64,000 bases of DNA, from NCBI GenBank assembly GCA_000328365.1, contig KB298217.1:286351-350350 (forward strand), written 5' to 3'. The translations under genes were made by a program, and so were the position numbers. Positions 34,106 through 45,617 of this stretch are shown here, piece by piece. How positions within the stretch are numbered: position 1 is the first letter of the stretch; the number at the start of each line of letters is the position of its first letter. The notes beneath the pieces are model-generated. The model was given only the letters and a program-made list of their open reading frames with translations, had not been told where the DNA came from and ran no database searches. This DNA comes from Capitella teleta. Taxonomy: Eukaryota; Annelida; Polychaeta; Capitellidae.

Positions 34106-37100
34106 CACGTGGGAGTGTTTCTCTCTTCATCTCCCTATTGTCGTGTTCTCTTCTTTCTTGTAATCGCCAAGAAGTGCTTCGGCACTGAATACAACATCAA
34201 TTTGAGGCTCATAGCCGAGAGGAGATAACTTCGATATGTGAATATTCACGTGCATATGAGATTGCACGTGAGATTAGAATCTTTTTGCTTGTAACCTCAA
34301 AGTTAAAGCTTCCTTGGTAACATAAAAAGAGAGACTTTAAACAAATGAAAACGAAGGGCTGATTGCGTTTGATCCGTGAGAGCAACGTGAGGGAATGCCC
34401 TGGGAAATAACAGCACTATGGAAACGCGAGGTCATGGATAGAAGATAATTGAAAGCAATATATCGCTGCCCTCTCTGTAATCATCGAAGTTCGTCCTGAA
34501 TCTAGCTCAAGTGCACTATTAACTATTAAGTGAGTGCATATCCTAAGATTTAATGCTAAGATGTCCGCAGCGAATGGTTTCGCGCACCATTTGCGGGTTC
34601 CGAGTCGAAGCCAGCCGAGTACCTTCTTAAACACGCCAAGTGGAAACATTGTGATAGGAGTTGTAACATGGATCGGTGGTCAGGGCAAAGGGTTGGTCAG
34701 TCTAATGTGTGTGCATGGTGGTCATTGTAACGGAATGAATTGGTCATTACATGCACTGGCCGTCTTGCCGCGACCCGTGGACAACATTAATTGTATTTCT
34801 GAGATGCCGAATTAAAGAAGACAAATTTTGATTAAATGCTAATTGAAGGTTAACCACAAGGAAGGTTAGTGGAGGAGGCGTGGTTGGATGCTTCTAATAA
34901 ATACCGACATATTAATTGCATCGTAATGTCTATTATAGTATTCTTGTAGCTGATCACTACACAGGGATACTAGGAAACGAATAAGTAAATAAATAAGCAA
35001 TTAAATAATCATATTTATACCATCTAATAGAACTTAGAAGTCAGTTAGAGATGCATATACACAACCAATAGTATGTTTAAAAAATCGTTGCCATAGTCAA
35101 CGCCTGGACAAAATAATGTTTATGTGAATGAATAAAGAACCAGGCCACATGCAATTGCATGGCCATTATAGAATGTGGAAGCTGGTTAACTGAACCATTT
35201 GCGCAGCTAATGCAACAATTATTGTGATTAAAGCCAACACGGCCGAGTGGTCATAGCAACCAAGTCTGCAATGTGTGCGCCCTAGGGCATTCATATATTG
35301 CCCTTAATCATCAGCAGAGAGGTTCCGCTCATTTTTCAGACCGAGGTGCCTGATTCGTTTCACCTATTCGGATTCGGAACGCGTTTATCGTCGAAGCTCT
35401 CTTCGTCCCTTCCGCGGATGTCATTTGCTGGGCTATTAAAGCTCATTTTACCCTCTACCCTGATGGAGACATCACACTACTCCTGAAGGGTCCATTCCTG
35501 GTCAAGTTTAGCCCACTCTTGTCGACGATTATGCATCTCATCTATCGTGATTCGGTCTTTTCAGAGGGTTGTAACCTCTAAGGCATATGTCTCAGCACAC
35601 AAAACCGATACTGAAGTGTCAGAGTTTTTAGGACAATAATAAATGTGTGGATAATTAATGCTTAACCAGGGACATCTTATGAAAAGCCTGGTGATCGAGA
35701 GTTAAAGTTGCTTGATTGGCAACCATGCAGTGGAACCGTTTTAATTAAAAAAGGTTTAACTTCGCTGACACGTTATTTTACAGGATATTTCACAACAATT
35801 CGCAATACTGATGCAAATAAACTCGCATTTTACAATCTTGATATAAATCGATAGAATTCGATTCAGTGTGTCAATACTTACAGCATTATGTTATACTTGC
35901 TTCTGTTCTTCTTCCATTGCATTATATATGCTGTCATGACTCACGAGAGCCCGACCAGTCGATGCAATCGAGGATGTTGTGATTGACCTTTAGGTATAAT
36001 CAACATTCCAGCGACTGGTGCCATCGTTGACAAACGACCTCTATATTTCACTCAGAAATTCCCAACCCCATATGTTTCTTGGCAAGCCTTGCATTCATAC
36101 GATGCCTTCCCCTTCAGCATGATGCGTATACTATTACTAATTAGGAAGATATTTCAGGCCCAATTTCAACTTGTGCTCTGTATCCAATCAATGATGATTT
36201 CTTTTCTTTCGTTTCTAACCTTACATTTCACGGAAACTTTCATATCTGACCACTCCATACTGCAATAGGATCAGCGTGTTTTGGGGGTTTTTAGTTTTTT
36301 TTTTTCTTGGTACTTAATGAGAGACCACGTTTCTCTGACATGAGCTAATGCAGGCAATGTGACGGTGTCAGTGATATTCCATTCTTCTGGTTGAAAAATA
36401 TTCCGAATTTTTTATGCAGATCTATTTATTGGAACGAATAGTTTCAAACAGGAATATAAATAAATCTTCGTGAAACAAAGTTATTGGTGATTCCCAAACA
36501 CAAATAACTATTGTATCGCAATTCTCTGAACCCGATTTAGGGCGATATGAGAACGTTTCTCTTTGTCCCGGTTCCTCAGGTTTCGGAGAAATCAAGAGAA
36601 ATACAGCATTACGAAAACACTTTCAAAGAATACATCAATTATTTCATGAATGTGTACCAACCACAATTTTCAAGAGAATCGTTGAATGGTGTTATTTTTG
36701 TGTACATATAGAGCACCTCATTGTCAGTCAGGGTATAAACATTATGAAACATTCGATTCGAATCGAAAATTTCAAGAAATGAAAATTAATAAATCCTTTG
36801 ATGCATTCCTTTGATGTAGGTTTGATGGAAAATTAATGCATGCATAAATGAACAGGAATGAAATAATATTTGTATCCATCCTTATTTTCATTGCAAAATG
36901 TTCTGTAGATTCAGAGCATGCGCATTGGGGGTGGTGCATCCACAGAAATCGATGCAAGCTGGCATGGGACAAAAAGTAGATTGTAGGGAATGTAGCAGTT
37001 ATATTGGCGGCGGAGAAAAATAACTCAAATATGTTGAAGGATGCAAGGCGGAGGGCGGGGCAGCCTTTGAGCGATACACAGGGTGGCTCATAATTAACTG

Positions 37101-38330
37101 CAACGGAAAACATGACCTTATGTTAAAGTTGGAGGTTGTGCATTCATAAATTATGCTTTAAATGGCTAGTCAATACACAGCCAGCAAATGAATATCACCT
37201 TCAGCATCCACGCTACTTGCAATACAGGCGAATTGCATGTGCCCCTTCCTGAACACAAATTGAAGTCAAATTAATCGACAGGAATTCTTCAACACGGCAA
37301 AGCAATATTGCTTCGTGGTGGAGAAGAGAGTGCCGCCTGACTTTCTGCTATACATGAAAGTCAGCTGATTTATTAATAATAAGACTGGCAATTTCTTTTC
37401 CGATGACCTTCATGAAATATTAATGTACTCGGCATCTGTTGTTCAGGGTGTAATAGGAGGCGAGTATTGAGATGCATTGCAACCAGGGTGCGGCCCTAAT
37501 CAAACCGATTGATCACTGCCCGACCCGCGCATTCAATATTGTTCAAGCCGAAACAGCCTTTAAAAACGTAATCTTTCAGGTTTGCCATTATCAAACCCAG
37601 CGTTTCTATCCCACATGGGATCGACACATAGCTGCTCGTCAATATCGGCTTTCGCAACAGGTCGCCATAATGCTAGAATTATGACCCTTAATGTAATTAC
37701 TGCGGCCTCATTAGATCCCTATGTAATTGTGATCACATTTGAATGATTTATGTATTACCGGCTTTTGAAACTTAGAGAAAAAAAAATAAAGATGCGTCTA
37801 TGGAGATTGCAAACCAAATAGTTTACATTGTTCTAACCCACATAAAGTCCCTCCTCTATTATTCTGCATAGGGTTAGCAAAACCACGAAGCGATCTCGTT
37901 AATTAGGATCGGATGACACAAGCTCTTATTTTTCCTTCACTCTCTTATGAGACGCCCCACCAACCACAATTAGATGCGAGCGGCGCATGGCGAATACAAT
38001 AAAAATCATAAATCCATCTTCCAGACCAGAGCTGCCATCTCAAACGCGCCAAATAAGATGAAAACGATGACAGATAAGCCCAGATTGAGATAAAAATTCG
38101 AAGCATCGACGTCTCAGCCAAATTCAGCTGCATTTCTTTGCGTCATTACTATTAATGTGATTGAAGAACAATATTGGGTAGATGCGCAAGACCACTGAGA
38201 CAGCATCATGCAACCGAATGAAATCATGTGAAAACACTGTTAATTATAGTAGATTCAGAGACAAACCTTGTGTCTACTAGTAATTTGAAAGCCACGCCAC
38301 CATAATAAGATTTTAACTGATGCATTCAGC
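34104..38330. other. no gene recognised
   Basis: Several frames of 60-113 codons, none recognisable. At 35238-35256 ACGGCCGAGTGGTCATAGC resembles a tRNA A-box without a matching B-box. A CAGGGTGG end-like word lies at 37079. Confidence 0.35.
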
Positions 38331-38546
38331 CCGTTGCCTGAGCTTCTCGGCCTTGGCGCGCTGTGCAAGGGGGCTCTGCGCTAAGAGTCATCCCTGACGC
38401 TCACACGCAAAGGCAAGCGGCCCATGTGAGCTGCAGTCTTGCATGCACAGCGGTGAAAGGCAGCGGTCGGGTATATCCTAAACCGAAACGAGGCTGCGAT
38501 GGACCCGTGTTAGTTCTGAGGATATTGTTAGGGATAAACATTCGAC

Positions 38547-38571
38547 ATGTCTTTATTTGGAGCTTTGGGAG
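38547..38571 (+). CDS. candidate first coding exon (8 codons) with 5' UTR
   Basis: A relatively GC-rich stretch from about 38340 leads to ATG at 38547 (G at -3), encoding MSLFGALG, then G|GTGAGT at 38571/38572, a consensus splice donor. The composition shift plus the donor suggests a gene start. The 70-codon frame upstream (38363-38575) uses another frame and has no domain. No promoter element is clear and the downstream exon was not found. Confidence 0.27.
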
Positions 38572-40780
38572 GTGAGTCTTGATTGTTCATTAAGATTTAA
38601 TTAATAGAATGCATGGATGATTATGTCATGCTTTAGCACACGGAAGGGCAGTTGCCGCTGCGACCCATTTACACTCAAAACATGAAAGAGGTAATCTTCT
38701 GTCTTTGTATCTTTGATCATTCTCTTTCTCAATATATAAAATTGTGTGTTTTTCCCTCTCTATAATTATACATTTCTCAATTTTAATCATAATAATATAA
38801 GGCTTGTTGCACACTATTATAATCACTAACAATTTTATCTGTACTATGTATATTGTATAGCACTAACTTTTTTTTCATTACATCTTATTTTATTCATCTT
38901 CTGAAATTTTGCATGTGACTTGAATCATATTATTCTCGTCAAAATCATTAGGGTGTAATATTCCTTGCATGTCACCACCACAATTATGAATGCCATGATA
39001 CCATTGGTATTCACATCAACCCCTAGCATCATCATCATCATCACCTGTGCAATTTACATCTTCCTCTCGACACCTCCGTGTGGAAATTGAGTCAACCACG
39101 CGCCATTACACCCTTCCGGTACGCAGCCAAGCATGGTGAATCTTGGTTGGGTGATTCGATTTCTGATTACAACTTCCGATCACGTGGTTGGTTTGTGGAG
39201 TAATGTAATTTGGGGAGGATTGAATTTGGCTGAAAGAAAAGTGGAAGCCCCGGTGCACAAAGCATTCAATATTCATGATAATACTCCGTGTTCTGCAAAG
39301 CCACTGACCAAACACGTGGTGTATCAGATGGAGATGGACTCTCGCGCCTTCTTATTGGATTATTTGAAGTATAATTGTCCTTGCACATAAACCATCTTTC
39401 GTAAACATTGGCCATGCAGCTGTCCTTCTAGATGCGCCCATTTTATGTCCTTTTGCGTCATGCACGAAATATATATTAAATTAGTGTAATATCGTTATTC
39501 GATCAAATGGAGTACGCGTTTGGAAAGGTAGACGTAGAGTACATGCATGATGTTACTTTTATACTTATTTCCGACATTTTGACAGCTGTTTTTGTTAACT
39601 TATCGTTATATATTGACATTCTGAGGAAAAAACCTTCAAGATGGCACAAATCGCGTCTTTCTCCTATTTGTTGAGTTGAAGCAGCAGTTTCCATCGAATT
39701 CAGCGTAATTATTACAGTGTACTACGTACGTGTGTGTTTGTAACTTGTAAGAAAGATATTTGAGAACACTATTATATAGAATCAGAAATGCTCAAATTTT
39801 AGCCACGATGTCCGAAATTCTGATGTTTTCGGAGTCACCTTTCAAAGGAAGGACAACGTTGACTAAATTCATGACGCAGCAATTACTTTGTGCGTTACGT
39901 GAGCATCATTTCAATGAGCGGAAATCACTAAAGGTCTCATTTCACAAGTCAAAATGTCAGAGACGAAAGAAATCCCCAAAATACTCCGGTCACCCTACAC
40001 CGATTGACCTTCAGTTCGTAATCATAAAACAAGTTCCTTGATATCATAAATAAAAATAAAAATAAATTAAATAAATTAAATTAGCTAAACTTTGTGATTT
40101 GGAAGGAATCCATCGAACGTACATTGCAGGCAACCGTTCAGGACGCCTCACAAAATAATTCATAGTTTGACCTAAATAATTATCAAAATGCGATTCCCAC
40201 GCTTGTAGATAAGACTGTTTGGATGAACAGCTCATCCGGTCAATTCGAAGGCGATGAATCGAATGTCGAATGCGAGCATTTACAGTTCAATGCACGGCGA
40301 ATGTGTTGGAGTGTGCTGCATTCAACACAAGAAATAACTGCATATATTATGGACTTTGGTGCATATAAGGATAACTTATTCATAAATTGAGTATATGCTA
40401 CGATCAATCAGCCAAGAACATCTCTTTGATGTGTCTGTTTGTTTTGGAGCATATTTATGTTCTCCAATTCAATAAAACGTAAGAGCTCTCCCTTGAAACG
40501 GGAAAAGTGGGAATGAACCGTAAATCTCGAAATAAATGGCCTTGTAGAGTAATTACAAATCGTTTTTGGACCGAGTGTCTCTGTAATGGGCGAGCACAAG
40601 GGTTCCAGATTGTTCTTCCGTTATCCCTATTTAATCATTGTTTGGAAGCTGACAGGAAGCCGCAGGTGTGGCATTGTGCTCTGGTTAGGAAGCAAAGAAC
40701 CTTCCTATCTCACAAACAAGGTTTTGCAGAACGAGAATGGCCATCTGGTGAATGCCATCAATGGGCACCAGAGACTGCCC
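38572..40780. other. no gene recognised
   Basis: AT-rich. A 94-codon frame at 40507-40791 runs into the minisatellite and is not called. Confidence 0.4.
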
Positions 40781-41290
40781 AGCTCCCTTAACATGGTGTT
40801 GAGGCACAGAGTAGCTCCCTTAACATGGTGTTGAGGCACCAAGTAGCTCCCTTAACATGGTGTTGAGGTACCAAGTAGCTCCCTTAACATGGTGTTGAGG
40901 CACAGAGTAGCTCCCTTAACATGGTGTTGAGGTACCAAGTAGCTCCCTTAACATGGTGTTGAGGCACCAAGTAGTTCCCTTAACATGGTGTTGAGGCACC
41001 AAGTAGCTCCCTTAACATGGTGTTGAGGTACCAAGTAGTTCCCTTAACATGGTGTTGAGGCACCAAGTAGTTCCCTTAACATGGTGTTGAGGCACCAAGT
41101 AGCTCCCTTAACATGGTGTTGAGGCACCAAGTAGCTCCCTTAACATGGTGTTGAGGCACAAGTAGCTCCCTTAACATGGTGTTGAGGCACCAAGTAGCTC
41201 CCTTAACATGGTGTTGAGGCACCAAGGGTGTTGAGGCACCACGTAGCTCCCTTAACATGGTGTTGAGGCACCGAGTAGCTCCCTTAACAT
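40781..41290 (+). repeat. 32-bp minisatellite, about 16 units
   Basis: The core CTCCCTTAACATGGTG recurs every 32 bases from 40783 to about 41200 (14 regular units), followed by a unit cut to about half, one full unit and a terminal partial unit. Units differ mainly at the junction: GGCACAGAG, GGCACCAAG or GGTACCAAG. One unit near 41158 has lost a base. A Val-Pro-Gln-His-rich minus-strand frame (41076-41297) is the repeat in translation, not a gene. Confidence 0.95.
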
Positions 41291-41538
41291 TATGCAAAGT
41301 AGCAGTGCCCCCCTAATATATATAAGACAATGTGCAGCATGACACTCTACATGGTAGCAACCGTAGCATGCAGGATAAATAAAGACTTCTTAGGAGCTAT
41401 CAAAAATTGTTGAGGAGCCCGGGTCTGGGGTTTCCGCTCTGGCGCTCTTAAAACACATCCAAGTGTTGGCGGAGCTATATAGAAACACAATCACTCTGCC
41501 TTACCCCTATAAACATGGCATAATTATTTTGAAAGCAA

Positions 41539-42063
41539 TTATTGTGAAAACTGTGATGTCTCCCTCAGCAGCCCAACACAGGGCAAACCTCTAGGTATGT
41601 CTTGACTGAGTGTGACCGGACATCTCACAGACATCTCCTGTTCACATAATGGGCTCTTTGCGTCCACGCTAATTGATGTTAATGGGGAACGTAGCATCGA
41701 ATATGGTGACCTGTAATTTACAGTGTGACCAAAAATAGCCACAAGCAGTTTTAAGTCAGAAACCATATATTGAACATGAGTGACAGCCCTTCGTGAACAG
41801 AGGTCAAGCTGACCTGACAATTTAAAGCTTTGCCAGCCAAACCATGGACTCCAATACTTGTACGAGGCACTGGTCGCATCCATCGCCCAATGAAAGTGCT
41901 CTGCGGGCGCATGAAAATGCATAATAGTAATGTTTAACCCTAAATCAAAGTAAAATAAATGCAACTTTATGTTAGACCTACATGTTGAACCAATCGTGTC
42001 GATATCCGCTAATGTGTACGGTATAACAACAGTGTTCGGCTCAACTTTGAGACCACTTAACAA
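41539..42063 (-). CDS. unrecognised 174-codon open frame beside the minisatellite
   Basis: A long frame for this AT content, opening at a TTG triplet, with balanced residues (for example HFHWAMDATSASYKYWSPWF). More open sequence in the same frame lies just upstream on the minus strand, separated by one break, and that upstream piece follows an acceptor-like TTTGTAG. I recognise no domain. It may be a degraded gene or an element remnant. There is no polyadenylation signal close after the stop, which lies about 250 bases from the minisatellite. Confidence 0.27.
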   Translation of the reverse strand: MLSGLKVEPNTVVIPYTLADIDTIGSTCRSNIKLHLFYFDLGLNITIMHFHAPAEHFHWAMDATSASYKYWSPWFGWQSFKLSGQLDLCSRRAVTHVQYMVSDLKLLVAIFGHTVNYRSPYSMLRSPLTSISVDAKSPLCEQEMSVRCPVTLSQDIPRGLPCVGLLRETSQFSQ

Positions 42064-42597
42064 TTATTGGTATGTTCTACCCCTTTTGTGAGCTAAATTG
42101 TACCTGGAAAGCAGATCGCATACTGTCAAGTCCGAAGTTTTGTCCATCTACAAATACAACAAAAATACATGTTTACTAAAGCCACCTGCTTGAACATGTA
42201 TTGCACGAGCCTATACGGAAAATGTTTGAATGATATGGTACCCGACTAAAATGACAAGCATAGGAAGATGTTTGACCCGAAGCTAAACCTATATGTATGG
42301 GATCTTTCTTATAGCTAGTTCTTACAGAAATATGGTACTATACCTGTGAGAGAAATATCCGATCAAAAAGTACAATGTACTTGTATCCAAGATCGAATCC
42401 CAATCACCGATCATTCGACCTGGATTGCTTTAATTTTCTACCCTGCCTTCTTGTCCAAGCTCCCACTTGCCTGTTAGTCAACTTCCAATCTTTCCTCGCC
42501 TTGGTGATTTCAGAGATTATTTACGACCCAATAAATACTCACTTGGGATACTTGTACAACTTGTTCGGAATTTCCGGGTGCATACCATTGCATGAGT
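42064..42597. other. no gene recognised
   Basis: Holds the upstream piece of the minus-strand open frame (about 42066-42150). Otherwise nothing supported. Confidence 0.35.
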
Positions 42598-42816
42598 TCA
42601 TGAAATATTAATCGTGCTGATGAATGGTACCCAAGAGACGGGAAGGGCATCGCGTTCTCGTTTTAGCTCAGGGTCACAGAGGTCAATCACTACAGAATAT
42701 TCAAGGGGTGATTGGCCGGAAACATCCCGGCCACGAGCTTGGCGGATGAATCTATAGGGTTGCATCCGGCCCACTTGCATAGGGACGACTGGCTCCTCCT
42801 TTGCGGGGGCGAAAGA
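42598..42816 (-). CDS. candidate exon or remnant coding segment
   Basis: The minus-strand frame reads EEPVVPMQVGRMQPYRFIRQ, then a polar stretch with YSVVIDLCDPELKRERDALP, to a stop near 42598. It has a coding-like amino-acid mix and a pyrimidine-rich lead (CTTTCGCCCCCGCAAAG) upstream. No domain recognised. A second minus-strand frame overlaps. Low certainty. Confidence 0.22.
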   Translation of the reverse strand, partial: SFAPAKEEPVVPMQVGRMQPYRFIRQARGRDVSGQSPLEYSVVIDLCDPELKRERDALPVSWVPFISTINIS

Positions 42817-42826
42817 CGAAGCTCAC

Positions 42827-44294
42827 ACTTACTGGGACGCGAGGGAATTATAACAAAACATGGCCCGCTATTCATACAAGAGTAAACATTTCAACGGCTT
42901 AATACGCAGCTTCCGGCTTCGGTGACTGGAGCATTGTTGCTATGGTGATGTAGTCATGGAAACCATAAGAAGGTACTAAAGTAATCTTCGTCGGCGTTAT
43001 GTTATAATCTCATCAGCTATCGCTTCATGATCACTTTGTTCATTGAGTTTGGCTCATTTTCAGCTCGCAATTAGCTGAACGCCATTAATTTTGGACTTTT
43101 TATCTCCGCCATTTTTCTTTGCTTTTATGAACGCAATTCGCATTTACTGAACGGAAAAGCAATGTTGTCACATTCCTCTATAAAAGCGACCACTTATCTC
43201 CCCGGCGTTGCACACCCCGTCCACAAGACACCCTCAGTCGCGCTGTAGAGACGCAAAGGGCGTACAGATATGCTTTATGGGGGCCAACAGGGGAGCCAGG
43301 GATCACGGAGCCTGAGCCGAGAGAGATGCCGATGTCAGTGTCGGCGTACCATTGCAAAAGCCCGCGTTTTATGCTGAAAAGCGCGCGAAAGATGAGCCTG
43401 CCCTGTGCACTTTGCAGTCACTAGGGGCGCATGCATCAACGGTCAGCTCTTGTCGCTACCAACAGCAATTTAGCCTCGGAAGGGAAACGAAGACTCGAAA
43501 TCGAATCTTGTCGAGAGCGGCAGGATTGCTACCTCACTTGCATCAGTTTATGGTGCGGGGTATTGAACGCTGCAAGCACATGATGTTGACTCAATGAATG
43601 AATAAATATTAATACCACTTGAAGCGATAGCACAAGAATTAATAATACGCATTCCCGCCAATTGTTCATCTCGTTGTCGGACACATACAATGTCTAAACA
43701 CCGCACTTGTAATCTACAACTTATGATATTTGAATTCGGCCAAAAGACGTTAACGTGTGCGTAATGCTGGAGCATTGGTTTCAATGGAAGAGAGAGGGAA
43801 GGGGGAGGGGGTCGCAAAACAATGGTAAAAGTTGCCGACAGACGATCTGGTAGCAGAGAACGAGTTCATGGAATACTTTGTATAACGATTTCGAGACAAA
43901 TCCTTATAATACTTTATTCCAATGCATTTGTCGAGACGAGCAGGAAAGGGCGGCCCGTGGTTCATTGAAGTCATTGTCTGACCCTTTAATGGGCAATTGC
44001 CACATAAATTGCCTCTCTTACTAAGTGCAACCAATTGTCTTAGTCTTAAGTGGTCAGTTTGGCAAGTTATCAACCTCGTAGGCCAAGAACGTTGGAGGGC
44101 CCAGCGCCATGAATTCCGGGTGGTGTCAAGGTTGCATTTATATGGACGAATAGCTTCGGTCACTGCTTTAGTTGTTAAGGTTCAACTCGGTATTCGTTCA
44201 AGCAATATGCTATACAACTAGTATACAACTGTGGATCATCTATCATCAGAATGCATGACATTACATGAGCGTGGAGAGTGTTGATAAGAAATAT
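42827..44294. other. no gene recognised
   Basis: A minus-strand frame of 137 codons (43750-44163) shows no family. The GC-rich part at 43200-43550 has no clear start or splice signals. Confidence 0.35.
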
Positions 44295-44321
44295 CACGCT
44301 AATTATTTAATAATTAGCGTG
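44295..44321. repeat. perfect 27-bp palindrome
   Basis: CACGCTAATTATT and AATAATTAGCGTG flank a single T. Each arm carries a TAATTA/TAATTATT homeodomain-type word. Confidence 0.9.
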
Positions 44322-44872
44322 GTAATTGTTCCAGCGGTAGTGCACGCGGCTTTGTTTACATCACTATATATTGCTCAATGTTGTCGCCTATAAATAATTA
44401 TATATCTGTAATAGGAGAACAGAGATTACGCAGATTACTCCAACATTACAAGATCGAAAAAGTCTCAAACCATAATACGACATTTCTTTGATCCGGTGGC
44501 ATCGTTGCCTGCATTCCACATGATAAGTCTGTCATTGCTCGGTTGCGTGAGTGGGATCCGTAGAAAGATCCCGAACGGAGCTGATATTGTGTCCGGATGG
44601 AGAGAAGGATGCAATACGCTTGATCCATTACACGGGATGCCGGAGAGGTGACATGGATTGCGCCAAATGGTATTTGACATTCTGGACCAATGTGTTCTTC
44701 GGCAGCTAGGATCGCTTCTTTTTTACCGGATTCTGATCCATGCATTATGAATAAGAGTCTATAAAGTGGACGCCCATTATGATGTGATGAATGTTGCATG
44801 CATCTCTGATGGTGTTCTTGTAGCTATCTGTTATGCGATGACTTGTGGGAGTTCGTCGATGTACCTATATAT
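44322..44872. other. no gene recognised
   Basis: A 117-codon minus-strand frame (44446-44799) overlaps another in a second frame. No domain. Confidence 0.35.
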
Positions 44873-44901
44873 TGGTAAGCCTATATATTGGTAAGCCTAT
44901 A
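44867..44901 (+). repeat. short tandem duplication (two 17-bp units)
   Basis: CCTATATATTGGTAAGC occurs twice in tandem. Confidence 0.85.
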
Positions 44902-45276
44902 CATGTATAACAGCATTCCAAGCTTAGGCTTAATAATAAACATATTATAATCGTGGTCATGAAAACTCATAATTATATAGATTGGTGGAAATATTGTCCA
45001 GTCTGGTTGGGAAATCCAATAATAACTCTTATCAATAAGTCACTAGAGCTCTCTATAGCCTGTATGAATTATACTACTACATGTATAATAATTATACAGT
45101 TGTACACAACACCGGATCATGTAATGCAGCCGGGCAGCTTATGAACCGGTGTATTTGCCGGTCGTATTCATGTTTGTCCGTATGATTCGGTGTGATTCCA
45201 GATGAGTGCATCCGGCCGCAGAGGGCGCATGAGGCATTGCCAGATCGACTTCGTGAGGCATTCTGATCAGCGTCTA

Positions 45277-45617
45277 TCAGGTCCAGGGCATGCCTTCCTT
45301 CTTAGCCCGAAACCTTCGATAGCCATGGCCGATTGACGTCGAAGAAAGCTCACGTTTCAGTGCTGGAAGACAGGCCATGAAACGGCTACGTGCTGCGAAT
45401 ACAACGGATCCATCTCCCTCTCGCGGGATCCACGCATTCTTCTTTCGATCCCAGAGTGCTGCTGTCTGATTTCTCTGGTGCCCGACCGGTGGCGCCACTC
45501 GACGAAGACAAACTGCCACCTGGCGGGCATAGACCGAAGTATGGTCTCCCTTGGAGGACAGTTATGATTCTCCCTCTATGGCTGCCGGCTCCTTCACGCT
45601 GGCATTTCGATGGCTAA
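45277..45617. other. GC-rich island open on both strands
   Basis: Markedly richer in GC than its surroundings. The plus frame (45390-45617) includes DFSGARPVAPLDEDKLPPGG and WRTVMILPLWLP. The minus frame (45277-45519) includes ALWDRKKNAWIPREGDGS. Either could be an exon; neither is recognised. Confidence 0.25.

Noticed and set aside
35238-35256. tRNA-like A-box (ACGGCCGAGTGGTC)
   Set aside because: No B-box at the proper distance and no stems.
40781-41290. Regular 32-bp array that could suggest a CRISPR
   Set aside because: Units are contiguous with no unique spacers and the genome is animal. It is a minisatellite.
41410-41435. GCCCGGGTCTGGGGTTTCCG resembling the SINE tail (similar at 47055-47075)
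   Set aside because: The likeness covers about 20-25 GC-rich bases only and does not extend into neighbouring SINE sequence.
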